Shown: in pieces, positions 44,904 through 56,206 of the stretch
How the letters are laid out: every line of letters starts with the position of its first letter
Position numbering within the stretch: the stretch's first letter is position 1
The notes under the pieces: model-generated
Databases searched by the model: none
Told to the model about the DNA's origin: nothing
What the model saw: only the letters and a program-made list of their open reading frames with translations
Position numbers and translations under genes: made by a program
DNA from: Corynebacterium maris DSM 45190
GTDB taxonomy: Bacteria > Actinomycetota > Actinomycetes > Mycobacteriales > Mycobacteriaceae
DNA length: 64,000 nt
Reading direction: 5' to 3'
Assembly (NCBI RefSeq): GCF_000442645.1
Contig: NC_021915.1
Location: 1,922,001 to 1,986,000, forward strand

Positions 44904-46058
44904 GTGGGTGTGGAAGAGATCGTGCGCTACACCTACCGCCTGCGCCCCGGCGCACACGCGCAGCGCGCCCTCCTCTACGAATGGGGACGCTGCCGATTCC
45001 TGTGGAACGAAGCCGTCCATCAACGGAAAATCGGCAACAAGCCGACCCTGGCGAAGCTGGGCAAGCTGCTGACCGAGCTGCGCAAGAACAACTCGTGGAT
45101 GCGGAACGGCTCGCAGGTCGCCCAGCAGGCGATCCTGCGCACCTACGCGCAGGCGCTGCAGCACTCGTTCACAGTGAAGGGTCGGGGCACACCCACCGTC
45201 AAGACGAAGAAACGTGCGCTGCCCTCCCTGGAATACAGCATCAGGGGATTTTCTCTCCGGGAAGGCCGCCTGCGGCTGCCCAAGGGTGTGTCCATCCCTG
45301 TGGTGTGGTCGCGGGAACTTCCTTCCCCACCCAAAAGTGTGCGTGTTTACCAGGACAGTCTGGGGCACTGGTACGCCTCGTTTGTCACTCGCCGCGAAAA
45401 GGAACAGGCACCGGAAGCCGATGCGGGTATCGGTATCGACTGGGGCGTGTCCACCACCGCGACCACCACCGATGAGAAGCATGATCTGCCCTACCTGGGG
45501 CACCGGAAGCGGTGTGCCGCCGAGCTTGCGAAAGCACAGCGGAAGATGGCGCGTCGCCACCGCAAGGGACGCAAACAGTCGAACGGCTACAAGCGTGCCT
45601 GTCGGCAGGCGGCGAAACTGCACAAGAAGGCTGCCCGGCAGACGCAGCATGACTCCCGGGGGTGGGCGAAGAAAATCACCGATAACCACGGCCTGATCGC
45701 GGTGGAAGATTTCAACCCTGCCTTCCTCGCCAAGTCCACGATGGCCAGAAAGTCCGCTGACGCGGCTATTGGTGCGGCCAAACGTGCGCTGATTACCAAC
45801 GCCGCGCGGGCTGGCCGGAAGGTGGTGCTGGTTACGCCCGCCTATACGACGATGACGTGTTCTGAGTGTTTCGCGAGAGCCAAGCAAGCACTCGGACTCG
45901 GAGAACGAACCCTCCGGTGCGAAGCCTGTGACTATACCGCGGGTCGGGACCGCAACGCCGCCAGGGTGATCTTGGCTGTGGCAGAACGGGGCCACACTAG
46001 TGTTGAGGACATAAGACATGTGCAACCTCCCTCCGGGGGCGTTGTGCGTGCGGTCTGA
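44904..46058 (+). CDS. tnpB: TnpB, RNA-guided nuclease of IS605 (Cas12 ancestor family)
   Basis: 384-residue TnpB with an N-terminal Arg/Lys-rich wedge/REC region and a RuvC domain. The RuvC triad is intact: Asp179 in GIGIDWG, Glu268 in IAVEDF and Asp349 in AGRDRNAA. The zinc ribbon has Cys319/Cys322 (CSEC) and Cys339/Cys342 (CEAC). TnpB proteins are RNA-guided DNA endonucleases that use an omega-RNA from the element's right end. The start is the GTG at 44904 or the GTG at 44910, just after TATCAT (leaderless-like). The coding frame is undamaged although tnpA is dead. Confidence 0.92.
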   Translation: MGVEEIVRYTYRLRPGAHAQRALLYEWGRCRFLWNEAVHQRKIGNKPTLAKLGKLLTELRKNNSWMRNGSQVAQQAILRTYAQALQHSFTVKGRGTPTVKTKKRALPSLEYSIRGFSLREGRLRLPKGVSIPVVWSRELPSPPKSVRVYQDSLGHWYASFVTRREKEQAPEADAGIGIDWGVSTTATTTDEKHDLPYLGHRKRCAAELAKAQRKMARRHRKGRKQSNGYKRACRQAAKLHKKAARQTQHDSRGWAKKITDNHGLIAVEDFNPAFLAKSTMARKSADAAIGAAKRALITNAARAGRKVVLVTPAYTTMTCSECFARAKQALGLGERTLRCEACDYTAGRDRNAARVILAVAERGHTSVEDIRHVQPPSGGVVRAV

Positions 46059-46067
46059 GCTAGAAAT

Positions 46068-46087
46068 CCCCCGGATTTATCCGGGGG
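46068..46087. repeat. Right-end hairpin of the IS605-type element
   Basis: CCCCCGGA, loop TTTA, TCCGGGGG: a perfect 8-bp stem 9 nt after the tnpB stop and 20 nt before the nif3 stop on the other strand. By analogy with other TnpB systems this lies in the omega-RNA 3' scaffold, whose guide would continue into the flanking nif3 3' end. Confidence 0.7.
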
Positions 46088-46107
46088 GACCGTTAAACTT
46101 CCTATTT

Positions 46108-47241
46108 CTACCCGTTGGGGTGTGCGGAAACGGTCCATGGGTCCGTGCGGAGGGGGATCACCAGCGTATCGACGCCCGCCTCATCCTCCACAATCTCACT
46201 GACCTGCATGGTCCACGGGTATTCGCTGGCCCAATGGGCGGCGTCGATCACCGCGCACCCCCCGGCGCGCAGATGCTCGTCCACCGGGTGATGACGCAGG
46301 TCAGAGGTCACCAGCACATCGGCGCCCAACGACGTCGCCGGCCCCATCATCGAATCACCCGCCCCGGACGCCACCGCGACGGTGCTGACCAGCTGCTCCG
46401 GATCCCCGGCGGCGCGCACGCCCCACACCGTCTCCGGCAAGGCGTCGGCGACCTGCTGGGTGAACTCCCGCAGAGTCATCGGCTCCGGCAGCACGCCCAC
46501 CCGGCCCAGCCCCGTGGCCGTGGCCAGGTCGACGTCCTGGGCCAACTCCACGACGTCGAAGGCGGGCTCCTCATACGGGTGTGCGCCGCGCAGGACGTCG
46601 ATCAGCGTGTGACGCAGACGGCGCGGCGCCACAAACTCCACGCGCAGCTCGGGGCTGCGGTAATTCTCGCCCACCGCGCCTTCAGTGGGATCCGCACCGG
46701 GCAGCGGGGTGAACTGGCCGGTGCCCTCGATGTCGAAGGAGCATTCGGCGTAGTCGCCGATGTGGCCGGCGCCGGCGGTGAACAAGGCGTTTTTGACGGT
46801 CTCGGCGTCCTTGGCCAGGACGTGGACGCCCCACTTGTCGGTGGCGCCCAGCAGCACCGGCTTGATCGGCCGACCCGGGGTGATCCCGACGAGTTCGGCG
46901 AGTTTGTCGTTGACGCCGGGACGCGCGGAGTCGGCGTTGGTGTGCGCGGCGAACAGCGCGCAGCCGCCCTTGATCAGGGTGTGGATGACCGAGCCCTTGG
47001 CGGTGTCGGCGGCCACGGAGTCCACCCCGCGCATGAGCAGGGGGTGGTGGACGACGAGCAGCTGGGCGCCGGCCTCGACGGCGGCGTCGGCCACGGCGTT
47101 CGTGGCCTCGAGGGCGAAGGCGACGAGTTCGACGTCGTCGGCGGGGTCGCCGCAGATCAGGCCGACGGAGTCCCAGGACTCGGCGAGGGCGGGCGGATAC
47201 GTGGCGTCGAGAAGCTTCGTCAGGTCGGCAACGGTAGTCAT
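46108..47241 (-). CDS. Nif3-like dinuclear metal center protein
   Basis: 377-residue NIF3/DUF34 protein. Metal-binding histidines are in LLVVHHPLLMRG near the N-terminus and in SDLRHHPVDEH near the C-terminus, with an inserted PII-like middle domain (HPYEEPAFDVV). Reported roles include GTP cyclohydrolase-like activity, but it is still poorly defined. The ATG at 47241 is 8 nt after TAGACT (leaderless). It would normally lead into the zinc-ribbon gene; the IS element now lies between. Confidence 0.9.
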   Translation of the reverse strand: MTTVADLTKLLDATYPPALAESWDSVGLICGDPADDVELVAFALEATNAVADAAVEAGAQLLVVHHPLLMRGVDSVAADTAKGSVIHTLIKGGCALFAAHTNADSARPGVNDKLAELVGITPGRPIKPVLLGATDKWGVHVLAKDAETVKNALFTAGAGHIGDYAECSFDIEGTGQFTPLPGADPTEGAVGENYRSPELRVEFVAPRRLRHTLIDVLRGAHPYEEPAFDVVELAQDVDLATATGLGRVGVLPEPMTLREFTQQVADALPETVWGVRAAGDPEQLVSTVAVASGAGDSMMGPATSLGADVLVTSDLRHHPVDEHLRAGGCAVIDAAHWASEYPWTMQVSEIVEDEAGVDTLVIPLRTDPWTVSAHPNG

Positions 47242-47270
47242 GGGCACCTAGTCTACGTTTCTGCCACACT

Positions 47271-47945
47271 ATGGCCATGAACTTTTCCGTGCCCGCTGGT
47301 CGCAGCATCATTTTCCTGGACGTCGACGGCACCGTCATCGACTCCTTCCCCGGCATCCGCGCCGGCTTCCTCCACGCCCTCGACGCCGTCGGCGTGCCGC
47401 GCCCCTCGGAGGACTTCACGGCGAAGATCCCCGGCCCGCCGATGGAAAACACCCTGGGCCGGCTGATGGACGCAGACCTGGTGCCGGCGGCCTTCGACGC
47501 CTACATGGCCTTCACCCGCGGCGGCGGCTGGAGCCAGGCACAGCCTTTCGAGGGCATGGTGGACTTCATCGCCCGGCTCAAAGACGCCGGCTACTTCGTG
47601 GCCACGGCCACCAGCAAAGGCGAAAGCTTCGCCCGGGGCATCCTGGAGCAGATCGGGGTGTTGGGACACATCGACTTCTTAGGCGCGGCGGAGGAATACG
47701 GGGACCGGCGGTCGAAATCCGCGGTGATTCAGCACGTTGTGGACTCGGTGGGGATCGCCGACCGGACCTCGGATACCCTCATGGTCGGCGACCGCTCCCA
47801 CGACATCGAGGGGGCAGCGCACTTTGGCATCGATACCGTCGCCGTGACGTGGGGATACGGCGACGAAGCTGAGTGGGCGCAGGCCGCCTACACCGCAACG
47901 ACCGTGACAGAATTGGAGGCCGTCATTCGTGACTGGTCAGACTGA
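47271..47945 (+). CDS. HAD-family hydrolase (phosphoglycolate phosphatase-like)
   Basis: 224 residues with the HAD motifs: nucleophile FLDVDGTVIDS at about residue 15, Thr/Ser in ATATSKGES, and MVGDRSHDIEGA for the Mg2+ aspartates. The cap domain is of the small helical (C1) type, as in phosphoglycolate phosphatase Gph. Two ATGs (47271 and 47277) are possible. It overlaps the next gene by 17 nt, so they are coupled. The exact phosphate ester is unknown. Confidence 0.88.
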   Translation: MAMNFSVPAGRSIIFLDVDGTVIDSFPGIRAGFLHALDAVGVPRPSEDFTAKIPGPPMENTLGRLMDADLVPAAFDAYMAFTRGGGWSQAQPFEGMVDFIARLKDAGYFVATATSKGESFARGILEQIGVLGHIDFLGAAEEYGDRRSKSAVIQHVVDSVGIADRTSDTLMVGDRSHDIEGAAHFGIDTVAVTWGYGDEAEWAQAAYTATTVTELEAVIRDWSD

Positions 47946-48423
47946 ACATAAGGAACGACCCATTCACATCGACTTCATTTGCACCGGAAACATCTGTCGT
48001 TCCCCGATGGCCGAGGTCATCGTCCGCGACAAAATCGAGGACGCCGGTCTGGCCGACAAGGTGAAGATCACCTCCGCCGGCATGGGCGGCTGGCACGTCG
48101 GCCAGGGTGCGGACCGTCGCGCCGTGGAGGAGCTGCGCAAGGCCGGCTACGACGGCGCCACCCATATCGCCAGCCAGGTCGGCCCGGCCACCCTTGCCGC
48201 CGACCTGATCGTGGCGCTGGACACCGGACACCGCTCCGAGCTCATCGCCAGCGGCGCCGAGGAAGACAAGGTGGCCCTGCTGCGCGACTTCGACCCGGCC
48301 GCGGAAGACAACGCGTCTGTCGCCGACCCCTACTACGGTGGGCCGGAGGGTTTCCGCACCACCCGCGATCAGATCGAGGCCGCCGCCCCCGGCATCGTGG
48401 ACTGGATCCGCGCGCGCCTCTAA
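47929..48423 (+). CDS. Low-molecular-weight protein tyrosine phosphatase
   Basis: 164 residues. The P-loop is FICTGNICRSP, with nucleophile Cys18 and Arg24; the general acid is in VADPYYGGPEGF. This is the PtpA type found next to the HAD gene in corynebacteria and mycobacteria. The GTG start at 47929 lies within the end of the HAD gene, with TTGGAGG 9 nt upstream. Possible targets are tyrosine-phosphorylated proteins or sugar phosphates. Confidence 0.9.
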   Translation: MTGQTEHKERPIHIDFICTGNICRSPMAEVIVRDKIEDAGLADKVKITSAGMGGWHVGQGADRRAVEELRKAGYDGATHIASQVGPATLAADLIVALDTGHRSELIASGAEEDKVALLRDFDPAAEDNASVADPYYGGPEGFRTTRDQIEAAAPGIVDWIRARL

Positions 48424-48468
48424 TTCCGCTGCTTGGGGGCGATGGCCCCCGTGGGTAGAGTAAGAGCC

Positions 48469-49485
48469 GTGAGTACCACAGTGGAGAAGCGTTACGGAAC
48501 TGGGCGCGGCAAGAAGCGGTCGGCGGGGTGGAAGCAATTCCTCAAGCCGAACTGGTTCATCCTGGCCGCGCTCATTCTCGCGCTCTCTTACTTCGCGTTC
48601 ACCGCCTTGGCCCCCTGGCAGTTGAACAAGGACGACGACATCGTCGCCCGCAACGAGCAGATCGAGGCCGCCTACGACCGCGACCCCGTCCCCGTCACCG
48701 AGGTCATGGACGGCACCGGCGCGATCTCCGACGAGCAGGAATGGACCCGCGTCGTCCTGCAGGGACGCTACTTGCCCGACGACGAGGTGCTGCTACGCAT
48801 GCGCCCCGTCGACAAAAACCCCGCCTTTCAGTCGCTGACGCCTTTCGAACTGTCCAGCGGGGAACAGATCCTGGTCCACCGCGGCTGGGCGCCTACCGGC
48901 GACGGCGTCACCGTCCCGGAGATCGAGCCGGCGCCCACCGGCACCGTCTCCCTGGTGGGCATGGTCCGCCAGGGCGAGCAGGTCTCCGCCACCCGCGCGC
49001 CGCTGCAGGAGCAGGGCTACCAGCAGGTCTATTCCATCAGCACTGAGCAAATCGGCGAGCTGACCGGCACCGACCTGGCCGAGGACTACGTGCAGCTCTC
49101 CGACGGCGAGCCCGGCGTACTGTACGCGATGCCGGTGCCCAAGCTCGACCGGGGCTCCCACCTGAGCTACGGCTTCCAGTGGATCGCCATCGGCATCATG
49201 GGGCCGTTGGGCCTGATGTACTTGGTCTACGCCGAGATCAAGGAACGTCGCAAAGTCGACGACGAAAAGGACGAGATCAGCGAGGACGCCGCCTCCTCCC
49301 CCGCCGGCGACCCCGACCCGGGCGCCGGGGTGGGCGCCGGGGTGGACGAGGACGCGTGGCTCGCCGACGACCCGGACGGCATGACCCGCCAGGTGGTGCG
49401 TTCGCGCAACGTCCGCGACCGCTATGGCGACGCCAAGCCGGACTTCTACGGGCGCCTGGGCAAACGCGACCGCGAACGTTTCTGA
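48469..49485 (+). CDS. SURF1-family cytochrome oxidase assembly protein
   Basis: 338 residues: an N-terminal membrane helix (WFILAALILALSYFAFTALA), an extracytoplasmic domain with the SURF1 patterns GRYLPDDEVLL and ILVHRGWAPTGDG, a second helix (FQWIAIGIMGPLGLMYLVYA) and a long charged tail. SURF1 helps insert heme a or copper into subunit I of the aa3 oxidase, whose other subunits are encoded at 3-6 kb. The GTG at 48469 lies 7 nt after TAGAGT, a leaderless start, preferred over a start 12 codons upstream. Confidence 0.9.
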   Translation: MSTTVEKRYGTGRGKKRSAGWKQFLKPNWFILAALILALSYFAFTALAPWQLNKDDDIVARNEQIEAAYDRDPVPVTEVMDGTGAISDEQEWTRVVLQGRYLPDDEVLLRMRPVDKNPAFQSLTPFELSSGEQILVHRGWAPTGDGVTVPEIEPAPTGTVSLVGMVRQGEQVSATRAPLQEQGYQQVYSISTEQIGELTGTDLAEDYVQLSDGEPGVLYAMPVPKLDRGSHLSYGFQWIAIGIMGPLGLMYLVYAEIKERRKVDDEKDEISEDAASSPAGDPDPGAGVGAGVDEDAWLADDPDGMTRQVVRSRNVRDRYGDAKPDFYGRLGKRDRERF

Positions 49486-49549
49486 CCCGGGCTGGCCCCG
49501 GCCAGCGCATTGGCCTGCCAACCCGGTCGCGACTGATTAGCCTGGGAGC

Positions 49550-50254
49550 ATGGCCAAGAAGAAGCGCACGAACAAAAAGCGTCCCGCCGGGCAGGTCTCC
49601 CCCGCCCAGCGCATCACCACGTCCAGCAACGACCAGAGCCCCGGGCACCAGGCCGGGGTGACGTTGACCGCAGAAACCGTCGACACGACCCCGGGCGCCG
49701 ACGACACCCGGCTGCTCACCGAGTCCCTGGCCACGCTCACCGACGCCGGCTTCCCGCCCCGCCGCGAGGTGACCTTCGAGGACGTGGTCGCCGACTCCGC
49801 CTGCGGCATGAGCCGCTTCCGCCGCTACCCGCTGGTCTCCCTGTTGGGCTTGCGCGACCTGGACGAGGAGCAGCTCTTCGAGCGCGTCTACTACGACCAC
49901 TCCGCCGTCCAGCGCACTACCCCGGAAGAGATCCTCGAGCTGGTCCCCGCCTATGCCCGTGCCGCGGGCACCGCCGATCAGGTCGGCGACGTCAACCTGA
50001 TGCTGGATCCGGGATCGACGACCTCCGGCAGCTTCCGCTTCACCAACGGCGACCGCGTCAACGACGTCGCCTTCGACTTGGACGCCGATTTCGGCGACGA
50101 GGACGCCGAGATGCAGATCGCGACGGACGTCTCCCCCGAGGGTTACGAGCCGCACGTCTTGTTCGCGGGCGACACCGCCCGGCCGGTGGTGCTCTGGGCG
50201 CCGCGGGGAGCGGACCTCTCGGCGCTGGATGTGGTGCTGGAGGAAGGGGCTTAA
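49550..50254 (+). CDS. Hypothetical protein
   Basis: 234-residue soluble protein with a very basic N-terminal 20 residues (MAKKKRTNKKRP) and an acidic C-terminal half. The segment FEDVVADSACGMSRFRRYPLVSLLGL looks structured, but no family is recognised. TAGCCT is 6 nt before the ATG (leaderless). It follows SURF1 by 64 nt. Function unknown. Confidence 0.65.
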   Translation: MAKKKRTNKKRPAGQVSPAQRITTSSNDQSPGHQAGVTLTAETVDTTPGADDTRLLTESLATLTDAGFPPRREVTFEDVVADSACGMSRFRRYPLVSLLGLRDLDEEQLFERVYYDHSAVQRTTPEEILELVPAYARAAGTADQVGDVNLMLDPGSTTSGSFRFTNGDRVNDVAFDLDADFGDEDAEMQIATDVSPEGYEPHVLFAGDTARPVVLWAPRGADLSALDVVLEEGA

Positions 50255-50322
50255 GCCGCTGTCGGGCGGTGCCGGGCTTGTGCTGCCAACGACGCCCTGC
50301 GGCCCGTGCCCCTGTGCCACCC

Positions 50323-50397
50323 TGCAAGTTTTGTGGTCACTGCTGGGCGTGTGCAGCCCTAAAACACACAATCGACCCGACGACTGTGGACTTTTGC
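50323..50397 (+). repeat. 75-nt degenerate intergenic repeat, copy B
   Basis: Partner of the copy at 16854-16928; the shared blocks TGCAA, CTGGGCGTRTGC, TAAAACAC and GGACTTKTGC are at the same spacing. It lies in a 191-bp gap between a plus-strand and a minus-strand gene. A further CCTAAAACACGGG follows at 50400. Confidence 0.55.
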
Positions 50398-50445
50398 GCA
50401 CCTAAAACACGGGTGCGCTCGCGCGCAGTGAACTGCACCGCCCCT

Positions 50446-51684
50446 TTAAGTCTCCCGCAGGGAAAAGCCCAGCCTCTTCTCGGAGAAGAGCATGATCAAC
50501 GCGATGCCGATCGCACCAGCCGTCGCGGTCAGCCACCAGGAGGTGTGCCAGCCCTGGGACTGGGTCGCCAGCCACGCCAGCAAGATGGGGCCGAAGAAGT
50601 TGCCGCTGTTCTGCAGCTGCTGCATCAGCCCGACCACGCCGGGCGCCGAACCCCCGGGTGGCGCCAGATCCACGGCGATACGGTACATGGAGGTCGGGAT
50701 CAGGGCGCCGACCATGGAAAAGACACAGACCAGCACGAACTGCGGGATGAACGTGCCGGGCAGCTCGGACCAGTTGACGGCGTAGACGCCGACGGAGGCG
50801 ACCCCCATGACCACGAACGCGGTGACGACCATCGGGCGCACGGGCAATCCCCGGCGCAACAGCAACCCGGACAGCACCGCGCCCACGGCGTTGACGCCGC
50901 CGGCCACCGCAGACAGTGCCCCGCCCACCATGGTGCTGACGCCGTACTCCTCATAGACGGTGGGCAGGAACCCGACGACGGCGGTCCACTGGACGGTGTA
51001 GCAGGCAAACACTGCACCGGCGACCCACGGCTTCCAGCTGCGCACCGTCACCCACACCCGGCCGAAAGCCGCTCCGACCCCGCCTTCCCGCTGGGGATCC
51101 GGGGCAGTGTACTTCAAAAGCAGCGGAATCCCCACGGCGGTGACCGCGGCCATGATCCAGTACCACGTGCGCCAGTCGGTGGCCTCCAACAACAACGAGC
51201 CGCCCAGCACAGCGATGAAGGTGGCCATCCCCTGGAATCCCGTCCAGGCTCCCATCGCCATGGTCAGCCGGTCGGTCGGGGTTTCGCGGCGGATCAATGC
51301 CGGCGCCATCACCACGACCGCGAGATAGCCCACGCCTTCCAGCGCGCGGGCGGCCATCATCATCTCTGAGGTGGTCGCCAGCGCACTGATCGCCGTGCCC
51401 GCCACCAGCAGGAGCAGCCCTAAGACCACGGTTCGGCGTAGGCCGACGCGCTCGCCGATGATGGACGCCGGGATCCCGCCGAGCATGCCCGCCAGCTGCA
51501 CCAGTCCCAGCAGCACGCCGGCCTGCACCAAGTCGATGCTTAGAGCGGACTGCACGTCGGTGAGCGCGCTGGGCAGTTTCCAGATGTGCATCGCCGCGAT
51601 GACACCGCACACCACCACCACGATCCACGTCGCGTTTCCAGACCGGGGGCGGGCGGGGGCAAGCGGCTGGGAGACGATGGTCAT
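50446..51684 (-). CDS. Major facilitator superfamily transporter
   Basis: 412-residue MFS permease with 12 predicted helices. The loop 2-3 motif is GERVGLRRTVVLG and the helix 4-5 region carries RALEGVGYLAVVVMAPALIRR, resembling cyanate/nitrate-type and drug-type MFS carriers. AGGAG lies 12 nt before the ATG. No neighbouring gene suggests a substrate. Confidence 0.82.
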   Translation of the reverse strand: MTIVSQPLAPARPRSGNATWIVVVVCGVIAAMHIWKLPSALTDVQSALSIDLVQAGVLLGLVQLAGMLGGIPASIIGERVGLRRTVVLGLLLLVAGTAISALATTSEMMMAARALEGVGYLAVVVMAPALIRRETPTDRLTMAMGAWTGFQGMATFIAVLGGSLLLEATDWRTWYWIMAAVTAVGIPLLLKYTAPDPQREGGVGAAFGRVWVTVRSWKPWVAGAVFACYTVQWTAVVGFLPTVYEEYGVSTMVGGALSAVAGGVNAVGAVLSGLLLRRGLPVRPMVVTAFVVMGVASVGVYAVNWSELPGTFIPQFVLVCVFSMVGALIPTSMYRIAVDLAPPGGSAPGVVGLMQQLQNSGNFFGPILLAWLATQSQGWHTSWWLTATAGAIGIALIMLFSEKRLGFSLRET

Positions 51685-51846
51685 GGCCGTGAAGCTCCTG
51701 GCGTAGGAAGTCGGTATAGACCGGTGACCCTAGCCCAGCGCCGCGGGCGTCACCGGCGTTTTGTGCGGAACGGAACCTAAGGATGACCCCGCCGCTGAAT
51801 ATTCCTTGACCACGGCGTCGCGCCTCCCTGGGGTAGACAATGACGC

Positions 51847-52269
51847 ATGAGAACCTTTCCCGGATTCGAGTCGGACATGGACTCCCTTCTGGTGCCGCAC
51901 CGATTACGCCGACGACGCGGTCTGGCGGCAGACTCTTGTGGCCGCGACGGCCCCTACGGGGAAGAGGGCTTCCAGGCGAGCTTCTTTCCCGTGGACGACA
52001 CTGACTGGGCGGAAGCCAGGGAGGATGAGATCCGCGAGATCGCCGCAGCGGAGGGCCTGCGAGAGCAGGCGATCTTTGTAGTCGACTCCCACGCTGTGCT
52101 CGCTCCGCAGGAGATTCTGGTGCTCGTCCTGGAAGACGGCCAGGGATCCTTCCGGTGCCCCGCAGACAAGGTTGCGGAGCCGCAGAACAACCTGGCTTTA
52201 GGAAACCTGGGCTTCGGGGAGTATGCCGGGGCCGTCGATCACGGCGGCGTGTACCGCGGCTTCGATTAA
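51847..52269 (+). CDS. DUF6924 protein with a frame-scrambled N-terminal segment
   Basis: 140 residues as read. From GPYGEEGFQASFFPVDD onward it has the pattern I associate with DUF6924 (VVDSHAVLAPQEILVLVL, EPQNNLALGNLGF). Residues 17-36 are Arg-rich nonsense (VPHRLRRRRGLAADSC), but the +1 frame of the same DNA reads RTDYADDAVWRQTLVAAT, the expected family sequence. One extra base near 51895 and one missing base in the CCCC run at 51951 would explain this. Either a genuine double indel or a sequencing artefact. TAGACA precedes the ATG. Confidence 0.6.
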   Translation: MRTFPGFESDMDSLLVPHRLRRRRGLAADSCGRDGPYGEEGFQASFFPVDDTDWAEAREDEIREIAAAEGLREQAIFVVDSHAVLAPQEILVLVLEDGQGSFRCPADKVAEPQNNLALGNLGFGEYAGAVDHGGVYRGFD

Positions 52270-52410
52270 GCTCCAGCGCTCCCTGTGGCGGGTGCGATGT
52301 GCTTCCTTGCGGCGTCTTGGCCCCTGACAGTAAATCCCCACAATGTGCCCACGGACGAGAAAACAGGCCACGATAAGTAATCGAAAACCTACCGTGACCT
52401 GCTGCAATAG

Positions 52411-52486
52411 TGGTGGGCCCTGACGGGTTCGAACCGCCGACCTACTGGGTGTAAACCAGGCGCTCTTCCAGCTGAGCTAAGGGCCC
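52411..52486 (-). tRNA. tRNA-Val(TAC)
   Basis: 76-nt cloverleaf including encoded CCA. The acceptor stem is GGGCCCT/AGGGCCC, the D arm AGCTCAGCTGGAAGAGC, the anticodon loop TTTACAC with anticodon TAC, and the T arm GGCGGTTCGAACCCGTC. The outer anticodon-stem pair (27-43) reads C-T and is mismatched. Single tRNA gene downstream of the DUF3052 gene. Confidence 0.95.
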
Positions 52487-52574
52487 TGATGAACCGACCG
52501 CCGGGATGGGCGGTGGGAACAGAAAAATAGGATAGCACGCTCTCCGCCGGGGCGAAAAACGCGCTGGCCTGGAG

Positions 52575-53006
52575 CTACTTCTTGCCGCCTTGGGCGACCA
52601 GGCGGGTGCCCTGCCAGTCGCCGAAGCGTTCGGAGGTGGTGCTCACCATGCCCGACAGCTGTGCGGCTTCGTTGATCTCGCCGGGGGCGATGGTGCCGGT
52701 CTGGCCGGCGCCCGGGGTGAGGAGCCAGACGATGCCTTCCTCGGAGAGGCTGCGACCGGAGTCGACCAGTGCGTCGACCAGGTCTCCGTCTTCTTCCCTG
52801 AACCACAGCAGCACTGCATCAACGAGCTCGTCGGTGTCGAAGTCGACCAGCTCCTCGCCGATGAAGTCCTCGACCGCCTCGGACAGCGATGAGTCGCAGT
52901 CCTCGTCCCAGCCGAGTTCCTGGACGATCATGTCCGACTGGAGCCCCAGCCGCTGTACATTGTCCTGGGCGTTCTCGTTGTTCACGGCGCCCGGAGCGTC
53001 CACCAC
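52575..53006 (-). CDS. DUF3052 protein
   Basis: 143-residue acidic soluble protein of the DUF3052 family, found upstream of aceE across mycolate actinobacteria. The core has LGLQSDMIVQELGWDEDCD and VWLLTPGAGQTGTIAPGEI. The GTG start has AAAGGAGGA 9 nt upstream, a strong site. Divergent from aceE. Function unknown. Confidence 0.85.
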   Translation of the reverse strand: MVDAPGAVNNENAQDNVQRLGLQSDMIVQELGWDEDCDSSLSEAVEDFIGEELVDFDTDELVDAVLLWFREEDGDLVDALVDSGRSLSEEGIVWLLTPGAGQTGTIAPGEINEAAQLSGMVSTTSERFGDWQGTRLVAQGGKK

Positions 53007-53383
53007 TGTGTTGTTCCTCCTTTATGCTTGTCCGGCGGATTTTCCGCTGGACGATATGTCTTTTCGCGGGTTCAGTGTGACCCACGCAATCATAGGATAC
53101 AAGCTGTAGCGCCCCTTTTCCCATATTCGGCCGTAAATGACGGCGGCGTGGCGGAAGGAAAATCCCCCGGCAGCCACCCCCTGAAGGGCTGTCCGCGCCC
53201 TGCCGCGAGACCTCGAGAACCCTCCATCCCATCCGACGGAGTGTGACCTACGCCCGCCCCGGTTCATGAATGTTGCGCATCGTCTGGCCGGCTTTAGACG
53301 TATCCTGGGAGTGATGACGCGCCACCCACCTATTCCGGCGCGCCCTAATTCACATACAGTCGACCCCCACAGGAGGAGAGACA
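53007..53383. promoter_or_regulatory. Divergent control region between the DUF3052 gene and aceE
   Basis: 377 bases without a gene. On the minus strand TATGAT (53093-53088) is a possible -10 for the DUF3052 gene. On the plus strand TATCCT (53301-53306) is a possible -10 for aceE, whose ribosome site AGGAGGAGA is at 53370. I found no clear operator for RamA, RamB or GlxR. Confidence 0.4.
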
Positions 53384-56119
<2,736 letters not shown>

Positions 56120-56145
56120 CCGCCACAGCGCCACTGAGCGTGACG

Positions 56146-56190
56146 ACGCCCGGCCCCGCCCCTCACATCGAGGGGCGGGGCCGGGCGTTT
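56146..56190 (+). terminator. Terminator of aceE
   Basis: ACGCCCGGCCCCGCCCCTC and its complement form a perfect 19-bp stem around ACATC, followed by TTGTC. Very stable, with a short T-tail; it can act in both directions between aceE and the convergent membrane gene. Confidence 0.8.
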
Positions 56191-56206
56191 GTCACCGTCG
56201 AGACAA

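Larger units (their letters stand above)
44521..46090. mobile_element. IS200/IS605-family element, degenerate, with intact tnpB
   Basis: Divergent arrangement typical of IS605: a tnpA remnant on minus (44569-44860) and tnpB on plus (44904-46058), bounded by a left hairpin (44521-44567) and a right hairpin (46068-46087), with no target duplication expected. Boundaries are estimated from the hairpins. It interrupts the nif3 - zinc-ribbon - RNase H gene block. Because tnpA is dead it cannot transpose on its own. Confidence 0.85.

Noticed and set aside
44904..46058. Calling tnpB a Cas12 effector
   Set aside because: There is no CRISPR array or cas1/cas2. Length, flanking hairpins and the tnpA remnant place it in IS605.
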